Below are positions 6,623 through 11,958 of a DNA stretch of 11,958 nucleotides, one piece after another. The notes under the pieces are model-generated. The model saw only the letters and a list, made by a program, of their open reading frames with translations. It ran no database searches and was not told where the DNA came from. Numbering within the stretch: the stretch's first letter is position 1; the number at the start of each line of letters is the position of its first letter. The stretch lies in the NCBI GenBank assembly GCA_041664945.1, contig JBAYJY010000139.1, positions 1-11,958 of the forward strand, read 5' to 3'. The position numbers and the translations under genes are program-made. The DNA comes from JBAYJY01 sp041664945. GTDB taxonomy: Bacteria > UBP15 > UBA6099.

Positions 6623-8227
6623 ATGCTCGGCATCCTCAAGAAACGTTGGTTTCAGGTCTTAGGAGTAATAGCGTTTGTTGCGGCGTTCGCTTTGATAATG
6701 AAAATGATGAATCGCGGACCGGTTGTCGAGTCTCCTGAAATAGCGGCGAACATAGCCGGCAAAAATATTACCAAGTTTCAGTTGCAGGTGGCTATTAACC
6801 GGCGCATGATCCGCATGATGTCCTCGAAAGGAAGCGTGTCGAGCGCGGACAAGGAAAGCATACTTCTGTCGGTTTTCAAGGCGCTGATGAACGATACGCT
6901 TCTCGAAGTTTATGCGAAAGAAGAGGGCGTGACGATCACGGCGGCGGATAGAATGAAAAAGAAGCAGGAAATATTAAAAGCGCTCACAAGCAAACCGGTT
7001 GCTATAGACTCTGCCGCCGCGACTGAAACGATTAACAACCAGATGAATGCGGAACAAAAGTTCGCTTATTTATGGTCCACGCAGGGTTTCCGGACCGAGG
7101 AGGAGTTTCTGCAGGATTTAGACAAGGAAATTCTTGAGCAAAAACTATCTGAACATCTTTTCCCTGAAAACAGCTATTCGGTGACCAATCAGGAAATTAG
7201 CGACTATATACCTCGCATAGAGATGAGGCAGATTTTTCTGACATACGATAAAAACAGGCCTCAGAACATGGAGATCAATTTTGCCGACCGGAAAATCCGC
7301 GAGCGGGCGCAGGACATTTACAACCAATTGAAGAACGGCGCCGATTTCGCGCAAATGGCGATGAAATGGTCGCAGGAAATACCGTTCGCTAAAAACGGCG
7401 GCTATCTTGGCTATATCAGCAAGAGAGCGGTCGAGAGCGATTTCTGGCGGGTGGCTTCATCTTTGAGACCCGGCGAGATAAGCGAACCGTTTGAAACGAA
7501 ATTCGGCATCCACATTTTGAAATGCGAGCGCGTCCGTGATGTGGAAGACCCTGTTTACACGAATCTCAGGAAAGTATTGAAAAAATATGTTGTCATCAAC
7601 AAGCAGAAGTCTGATTTCACCGGATGGTTTTTCAGGCGGACGCGCGAACTTCAGGAGAAGGGCAAGATAATTCTTTACAACCCGGTGTTGAAGGCTAATC
7701 AGCTCCGCAACATGGGAAAGCTTGACGAAGCGATAGAAGAATACAGAAAAGCGATCGATACGGACAAAGAAGGCGCGCCGTATTACCACATCGACATATC
7801 GACGATATATGCGCGCCAGCGGAAGTATACGGAGGCTCTTAAAGAACTGCGCGCCGCGACCGAACTTGCGCCGACTGATCCGATTTTGTTTTTCATGCTC
7901 GGCTCCGCGTATATGGAGGTCGGCGAACATAACAAAGCGCTCGCTGAGTTCCAGAAAGCTTCTGAAATGTCGAAGCTGAACTACGAATTGCACGCGCAAT
8001 TGGAAAAAGTGTATGCGGAACTCGGCTTGATTGAATTAGCGGACAAGGAACACGGGTTGTATTTAAATGCTATAGATATTCTGAGCGGCGGGAGCAAAGA
8101 GCAGTCGCCCGGATCGATGTTCCTGACGCCGGAGTACAAAATGCCAGAATCGCCTGCTGCGTCTCCGAAATCCGTAAGGGGCGATGGCGGCGGAGATGTT
8201 ATCTCCGCGCCGGAGGCGCCGCGCTGA
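6623..8227 (+). CDS. Membrane-anchored parvulin-type peptidyl-prolyl isomerase with C-terminal TPRs
   Basis: A 534-residue protein with a short cytoplasmic N-terminus and one membrane segment (about residues 10-27). A SurA-N/PpiD-like helical chaperone region follows (about 40-195). The parvulin domain spans about residues 201-303, starting MRQIFLTYD and containing FAQMAMKWSQE, NGGYLGYISK, LRPGEISEPF and FGIHILK, the usual rotamase hallmarks. At least three TPR units follow from about 353 to 475 (for example GKLDEAIEEYRKAI, RKYTEALKELRAATELAPTD and GEHNKALAEFQKASEM), then a Pro/Ser/Gly-rich tail. The layout indicates a periplasmic foldase tethered to the inner membrane that also docks partner proteins. 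Fusion of PPIase and TPR is less common than the plain SurA or PpiD layout. The gene is first in a probable operon, with the phosphoesterase 22 bases downstream. Clients are unknown. Confidence 0.9.
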   Translation: MLGILKKRWFQVLGVIAFVAAFALIMKMMNRGPVVESPEIAANIAGKNITKFQLQVAINRRMIRMMSSKGSVSSADKESILLSVFKALMNDTLLEVYAKEEGVTITAADRMKKKQEILKALTSKPVAIDSAAATETINNQMNAEQKFAYLWSTQGFRTEEEFLQDLDKEILEQKLSEHLFPENSYSVTNQEISDYIPRIEMRQIFLTYDKNRPQNMEINFADRKIRERAQDIYNQLKNGADFAQMAMKWSQEIPFAKNGGYLGYISKRAVESDFWRVASSLRPGEISEPFETKFGIHILKCERVRDVEDPVYTNLRKVLKKYVVINKQKSDFTGWFFRRTRELQEKGKIILYNPVLKANQLRNMGKLDEAIEEYRKAIDTDKEGAPYYHIDISTIYARQRKYTEALKELRAATELAPTDPILFFMLGSAYMEVGEHNKALAEFQKASEMSKLNYELHAQLEKVYAELGLIELADKEHGLYLNAIDILSGGSKEQSPGSMFLTPEYKMPESPAASPKSVRGDGGGDVISAPEAPR

Positions 8228-8249
8228 CGCCGGCGGACGCCTTTCAGAG

Positions 8250-9005
8250 ATGAAGATAATAATATTTTCTGACGTACACGGAAACAACGACGCGCTCGAG
8301 GCTTGTCTGTCGATAATTGACAGAACGGAGCATGAGCGGGTTTTCAATCTCGGAGACACCGTCGGATACGGCGCCGGCCCGAACGAGAGCATCGAGCTTA
8401 TCAGGGAGCGCAATATCCCATCGGTCACCGGCAACCACGACGATGTGGTTCTCGGGCGTTACGAACCGGCGCGTTTCAACCCGGACGGACGCCGCTCGAT
8501 AATGTGGTGCCGGGCCGTTCTGAAAGAGCAGAATCTCGATTTCCTGCGCAACCTAAGCGATTTCATCTGGATTGATTCATCGCTGGGGAAGGCGCTTTTG
8601 GTGCACGGCAGCCCGGTGGACAAGGATGAGTATGTGATGTCTAAATGGAACGCCGAGCGGGCGTTTACCGCGATGGTGGACCGTGATATCGCGATTTCGT
8701 TTGTTGCCCACACGCACCGGGCCGGCCTCTGGCTCCAGGAGGTTGACGGAACGCCGGTTTTCAAGGCGGAATGCGAATGCCCGCTTGATTCTGTCATGAA
8801 CCCGTCGCAAAAAGTGATTGTGAACGTTGGCAGCGTCGGACAACCGCGCGACGGCAATTCGAAAGGCTGCTTCGTCGTCTGGGACGACGTGGAACATACG
8901 ATCAGTTTTCACCGGTTCGATTATCCGGTGCAGGCTGCGCAGCAGAGAATTCGAGACGCCGGACTTCCCAGGTTTCTGGCCGACCGGCTCGAAGGCGGTT
9001 ACTGA
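8250..9005 (+). CDS. Calcineurin-like metallophosphoesterase (YfcE/MJ0936-type)
   Basis: A 251-residue cytoplasmic dinuclear-metal phosphoesterase. All expected ligand motifs are visible in order: SDVHGN (D8, H10), GDTVGYG (D36), GNHDD (N62, H63), LVHGSP (H119) and AHTHR (H154, H156). The last motif normally reads GHTHxP; here the leading Gly is Ala153 and the usual Pro is missing, while the ligands themselves are kept. A GYG-x-x-PNE segment after the second motif is typical of a widespread bacterial subfamily of unassigned substrate. The ATG at 8250 is chosen because the family begins exactly at MKIIIFSDVHGN; the longer frame upstream overlaps the foldase gene and is low-complexity. It has only a weak ribosome-binding site and starts 22 bases after the foldase stop, so co-transcription is very likely. 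Substrates of the wider family include phosphodiesters and nucleotides; none can be assigned here. Confidence 0.9.
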   Translation: MKIIIFSDVHGNNDALEACLSIIDRTEHERVFNLGDTVGYGAGPNESIELIRERNIPSVTGNHDDVVLGRYEPARFNPDGRRSIMWCRAVLKEQNLDFLRNLSDFIWIDSSLGKALLVHGSPVDKDEYVMSKWNAERAFTAMVDRDIAISFVAHTHRAGLWLQEVDGTPVFKAECECPLDSVMNPSQKVIVNVGSVGQPRDGNSKGCFVVWDDVEHTISFHRFDYPVQAAQQRIRDAGLPRFLADRLEGGY

Positions 9006-9084
9006 AGCGTCTGAACAAGTCCCGATTATTCGCGGTTTTTGAATATTCAGGGTAGAATAAAGACTTAAATATAACAAAAATGAG

Positions 9085-9105
9085 GGCGGGCATTCATAAC
9101 CCGCC
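9085..9105 (+). other. Hairpin just upstream of the lipoprotein ribosome-binding site
   Basis: GGCGGG (9085-9090) pairs perfectly with CCCGCC (9100-9105) around a nine-base loop. It ends five bases before the GGAGG (9111-9115) of the lipoprotein gene. There is no T run, so a role in translation or mRNA stability is more likely than termination. Confidence 0.4.
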
Positions 9106-9120
9106 GCACGGGAGGTTCAA

Positions 9121-9858
9121 ATGTTACGAAAATTTGCGCAAATGCTCGGAATGGTTATGCTGCCGGTTTGCCTGATAATTGCGGGTTGCGCCGCTCCGCC
9201 GGAAAAGGGCGCCATCCCCGGCGCTGAGAATCTTCCGCCGAATGAAATGGTTGACCGGCTTTTCGCCGCGATTCAGTTCAACGAACTGGAAAGCGCCGAG
9301 AACTATTTTACTTCTCAGGCTCCGGAAAATCTCGCCAAGAAGTTTATCGCCGATTTTGCCAAAACGCGCGCGATCGGGCAGTTCAAAACCAAGACAATTT
9401 CGGTCGTCAAAAACAAAGCAGTTGTCAAAGCGCTTTATAACTACGATAAGAAAGACCCGAAAACAGGCGAAATAACCACTACGAAAAAAATCGAAGAACT
9501 GAAACAGTTCGAAATGGTGAAGGAAGGTAAGTACTGGAAGATCAGGCGCACAGGTTTTCCCGCGTTTGATATGAAAGTCGAAGAGTCTCTTTTTTACGAT
9601 TGTCTGAACACAGTGATGGACATTACAATCGCTGAGGAGAAATTGCACCAGCGGCGGCCGACTTATACCGACAGCATTGCCGCCCTCAACAAGGTTTACA
9701 AGATTAACGACGCCGCTTGCGCGAACATCAGGATCGAGCAGGCCGGAAAGACGACTTACTGGGTGGTCGCTCGATCCAGAAACTTAATCCCATGCGAAAT
9801 AACGGCGAACACCGACAAGCATTCGCCTATGAGTTTCGATGAATGTCCGACTAAATAA
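9121..9858 (+). CDS. Predicted outer-membrane lipoprotein with pilin-like C-terminal region
   Basis: A 245-residue protein with a type II signal peptide: basic MLRK, a hydrophobic core and the lipobox IAGC, with the lipidated cysteine at residue 23. The following residues are Ala-Ala, not Asp, which is compatible with outer-membrane sorting. Residues about 36-145 look like a small alpha/beta domain of the NTF2/DUF4878 type (helix NEMVDRLFAAIQFNELESAE, then strands ending FEMVKEGKYWKIRRTGF). Residues about 155-245 (CLNTVMDITIAEEKLHQRR, TYTDSIAALNKVY, TYWVVARSRN) follow the pattern of type IV pilin or pseudopilin globular domains. Four cysteines (161, 200, 225 and 242) could form two disulfides, consistent with an oxidising periplasm. 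GGAGG at 9111-9115 sets the start. Both domain calls are by eye and I do not recognise a named family. Confidence 0.78.
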   Translation: MLRKFAQMLGMVMLPVCLIIAGCAAPPEKGAIPGAENLPPNEMVDRLFAAIQFNELESAENYFTSQAPENLAKKFIADFAKTRAIGQFKTKTISVVKNKAVVKALYNYDKKDPKTGEITTTKKIEELKQFEMVKEGKYWKIRRTGFPAFDMKVEESLFYDCLNTVMDITIAEEKLHQRRPTYTDSIAALNKVYKINDAACANIRIEQAGKTTYWVVARSRNLIPCEITANTDKHSPMSFDECPTK

Positions 9859-9872
9859 CTGAAATAACGGTC

Positions 9873-9897
9873 AGCCGCCCGCCGGGAGGCGGCGGCT
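9873..9897 (+). terminator. GC-rich hairpin after the lipoprotein gene, possible terminator
   Basis: AGCCGCC (9873-9879) pairs with GGCGGCT (9891-9897), with an alternative inner register possible. It lies 15 bases past the stop codon. What follows, AAATTCCTTTCC, is only partly T-rich, so termination may be weak and read-through into recD2 is possible. Confidence 0.45.
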
Positions 9898-9921
9898 AAA
9901 TTCCTTTCCCGGCCGCATGAC

Positions 9922-9939
9922 GGGCATAGCTTAATGCCC
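9922..9939 (+). other. Perfect six-pair hairpin upstream of recD2
   Basis: GGGCAT (9922-9927), loop AGCTTA and ATGCCC (9934-9939) form a clean stem ending 23 bases before the recD2 ATG. The start has no clear Shine-Dalgarno site, so this structure may matter for translation, but nothing identifies it as a known element. Confidence 0.35.
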
Positions 9940-9962
9940 CCGGATGTATTTGCCGCGTGAAT

Positions 9963-11958
9963 ATGAACGGATTTTCCAATAAGAACGGCGCTCCGCCCGA
10001 AATTCCATCGGACGAAAATCTCGAATCGTTCGAAGGAGTTGTCGACCGCGTTGTTTTTCAGAACAAGGAAAACGGTTTCACTGTCGCGAAATTCACTCTT
10101 TTAAAAGACGCGGAAAAAATCTCTCTCGTCGGAACGTTTCCGGAATTGACTGAAGGGTTCCCGATGCGGGTCTTCGGCGTGTGGGCGACGCATCCGCGGT
10201 TCGGACGCCAGCTCAAGGTCATAAGGTATGAAACCAGCCTGCCGCGCTCCCGCGTCGGCGTAATCAGATACCTATCGAGTTTTATAAAAGGCGTGGGGCC
10301 GGTGATGGCCAAGCGCATAGTGGATCATTTCGGCGAGAGCACGGTCGACGTTCTCGACAAGTCGCCAAAACGCATTCGCGAAGTCGCCGGAATCGGCGGG
10401 AAGAAAGCGGACCAGATCGTTAAGTCGTGGGAAGAGCACCGCAGGATGAAGTCGGTCATGATGTTTCTTCAGTCGTACAGCATCGGGCCGGGCATCGCGA
10501 TGAAGATATATAACACTTACGGCGAATCCGCGGTTCAGGTTCTCAAGGAAAACCCTTATCTGCTCGCCACCGATATATTCGGTGTCGGATTCAAGACCGC
10601 GGACCGGATAGCGCTGAGTCTCGGCATCGAAAAGGACTCGCCCGCGCGGCTCGAGGCCGGTGTTGTTTACTCGCTTGAAGCGGCGGGAAATGAAGGCCAC
10701 GTTTATCTTCCCGCGGACGAGCTTTTGTCTTTCGCGGCTCAGATTCTCGAGGTTTCAGAGAGCAAGATCGAAGACACGGTTTCCACTCTGATCGAACGAG
10801 GCGACAAGATAGTCGCCGAGAATGACCGGCTCTACGCGCCGAACATTCACTACGCTGAAACGGTCATTGCTAATCGGCTCGCCGCGATTCTGAAGGAACG
10901 CTCGAGCAAGCTTTTCAAGCTTGAAATCAGCGACCGCGAGGTAAAGAACGTCGAGCGCGCGCTGGGATTCCCGATGTCTGCGCAGCAACTCAGCGTTATC
11001 GAGGTTCTTTCACGGGAGAAGGCGGCGATACTAACCGGCGGACCCGGCACCGGGAAAACGATCTCCACCCGCGCTGTTATACATCTTTTCGAGAACAGCG
11101 GTTTTCGCGTTCTGCTCGCCGCTCCGACAGGCCGCGCCGCCAAGCGAATGACGGAAGCTACGGGAAAGCCGTCGCGAACTATTCACAGGCTCCTCGAATA
11201 CAACCCGAAGATAAACTCTTTCAGCCGCAACGAAGATAACCCGCTCGAGTGCGACCTGCTCGTCGTCGACGAAATGAGCATGATCGACACCATGCTCATG
11301 TATCATCTCATCAAGGCGGTCAAGCATGTGACGCGCGTGTTGCTTGTCGGAGATGTGGACCAGCTTCCTTCCGTCGGCCCCGGCAATATTCTACGCGATC
11401 TGATCGACTCCGGCGCCGTGCCGACTGTGCGGCTCGACACAATCTACAGGCAGGAAGCGGAAAGCACGATCATCGGCAACGCGCACCTTATCAACCGCGG
11501 CGAAATGCCGGTCATGGCCACGGGGCAGGGCGGCAATTTTTTCTTCACCAGCGAGGAAGATCCGGAAAAGGCCCTCGAGGTTATTGTCCGGATTTGCGCC
11601 GACCGGATGCCGAAACTGTTTCGGCTCGATCCTATCACGGATGTGCAGGTTATTTCGCCGATGTACAACGGCGCGCTCGGCGTCGACCGCCTCAATTCGG
11701 CGCTTCAAAACAGGCTCAATCCCGGCAGGGATATGCATTGCGGCTCACGCAATTTTCGAATCGGCGACCGCGTTATGCAGATAAAGAATAATTACGATAA
11801 GGATGTTTTCAACGGAGACGTCGGCTTCATCCGCTCGGTGGATCTCGCTGAAAACAAGCTGACGGTCGACTATCAGGAAACTCTCGTCGATTATGGGTTC
11901 AACGAGACGGACCAGCTTGTGCTCGCATATGCGATCACGGTGCACAAGAGTCAGGGCA
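9963..11958 (+). CDS. recD2: RecD2-type DNA helicase (SF1B), 3' end beyond the window
   Basis: An open frame runs from the ATG at 9963 to the right edge, giving 665 residues with no stop. This is a RecD-like 5'-3' DNA helicase of the RecD2 class, which works without RecBC. The N-terminal domain (about 23-95) begins FEGVVDRVVFQNKENGFTVAKF. Helix-hairpin-helix-like units follow: GVGPVMAKRI from 110, VAGIGGKKAD from 141 and FGVGFKTAD from 206. Walker A is GGPGTGKT (359-366), motif Ia is APTGRAAKRM (from 387), Walker B is VVDEMS (D436, E437), motif III is GDVDQLPSVGPG (from 463), YRQ is at 495-497, and motif VI is YAITVHKSQG (656-665) at the very edge. Complete family members are usually somewhat over 700 residues, so only the final part is missing. 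A GTG two codons upstream (9957) is an alternative start; neither has a strong ribosome-binding site. RecD2 acts in DNA repair and replication-fork maintenance. Confidence 0.96.
   Translation, partial: MNGFSNKNGAPPEIPSDENLESFEGVVDRVVFQNKENGFTVAKFTLLKDAEKISLVGTFPELTEGFPMRVFGVWATHPRFGRQLKVIRYETSLPRSRVGVIRYLSSFIKGVGPVMAKRIVDHFGESTVDVLDKSPKRIREVAGIGGKKADQIVKSWEEHRRMKSVMMFLQSYSIGPGIAMKIYNTYGESAVQVLKENPYLLATDIFGVGFKTADRIALSLGIEKDSPARLEAGVVYSLEAAGNEGHVYLPADELLSFAAQILEVSESKIEDTVSTLIERGDKIVAENDRLYAPNIHYAETVIANRLAAILKERSSKLFKLEISDREVKNVERALGFPMSAQQLSVIEVLSREKAAILTGGPGTGKTISTRAVIHLFENSGFRVLLAAPTGRAAKRMTEATGKPSRTIHRLLEYNPKINSFSRNEDNPLECDLLVVDEMSMIDTMLMYHLIKAVKHVTRVLLVGDVDQLPSVGPGNILRDLIDSGAVPTVRLDTIYRQEAESTIIGNAHLINRGEMPVMATGQGGNFFFTSEEDPEKALEVIVRICADRMPKLFRLDPITDVQVISPMYNGALGVDRLNSALQNRLNPGRDMHCGSRNFRIGDRVMQIKNNYDKDVFNGDVGFIRSVDLAENKLTVDYQETLVDYGFNETDQLVLAYAITVHKSQG

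Noticed and set aside
7457..7999. A 180-codon minus-strand open frame inside the foldase gene
   Set aside because: It lies wholly opposite the well-supported PPIase-TPR coding sequence, has no recognisable domain, and reflects codon bias on the other strand.
9039..9075. TTGAAT and TATAAC ahead of the lipoprotein gene as a promoter
   Set aside because: The two elements are separated by about 25 bases, too far for a sigma70 promoter, and no other suitable pairing was found.
11249..11791. A 180-codon plus-strand frame inside recD2
   Set aside because: It overlaps helicase motifs Walker B to the C-terminal core in another frame and is Arg-rich low-complexity shadow sequence.

Overview
The window looks like ordinary chromosomal DNA from a Gram-negative-type bacterium. 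The evidence is Shine-Dalgarno sites of the GGAGG type, hairpin-plus-T terminators, a lipoprotein with a +2 residue compatible with outer-membrane sorting, a membrane-anchored parvulin-type foldase and a RecD2 helicase. Base composition is moderate and uneven: the acyl-CoA dehydrogenase and recD2 genes look GC-richer than the two membrane-protein genes and the AT-rich gap at about 3850-4230. I cannot name the phylum. No CRISPR array, transposase, integrase, phage gene, rRNA or tRNA was seen.

Layout. (1) 2-391: the 3' end of a radical SAM (B12-binding type) enzyme, cut by the left edge. (2) 591-2240: a polytopic GT-C-like glycosyltransferase. (3) 2292-3845, minus strand and convergent with (2): an unusual protein with about six or seven N-terminal membrane helices and a C-terminal YVTN/YncE-like beta-propeller. 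(4) 3846-4501: a 656-base gap. It holds a sigma70-like promoter, a promoter-proximal intrinsic terminator-like hairpin, two further hairpins and a strong Shine-Dalgarno site. (5) 4502-6385: a long-form (DmdC-like) acyl-CoA dehydrogenase closed by a strong terminator. (6) 6386-6622: a gap with a run of inverted repeats just upstream of a good promoter. (7) 6623-8227, 8250-9005 and 9121-9858: a PpiC/SurA-like foldase fused to TPRs, a calcineurin-like metallophosphoesterase, and a lipoprotein with a C-terminal region resembling a pilin globular domain. (8) 9963 to the right edge: recD2, cut by the edge.

How the genes may work together. The radical SAM, GT-C and membrane-propeller genes suggest an envelope lipid or glycan setting, but no pathway can be fixed. 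The acyl-CoA dehydrogenase appears to be a single-gene transcription unit with a regulated-looking 5' leader. The foldase, phosphoesterase, lipoprotein and recD2 all point the same way. The first two are only 22 bases apart and very likely co-transcribed; the latter two are each preceded by about 100 bases containing hairpins.

No wholly new multi-gene system is obvious. The most interesting material is the ACAD leader (attenuator-like), the inverted-repeat cluster at 6465-6554, the pilin-like lipoprotein and the membrane-propeller protein.
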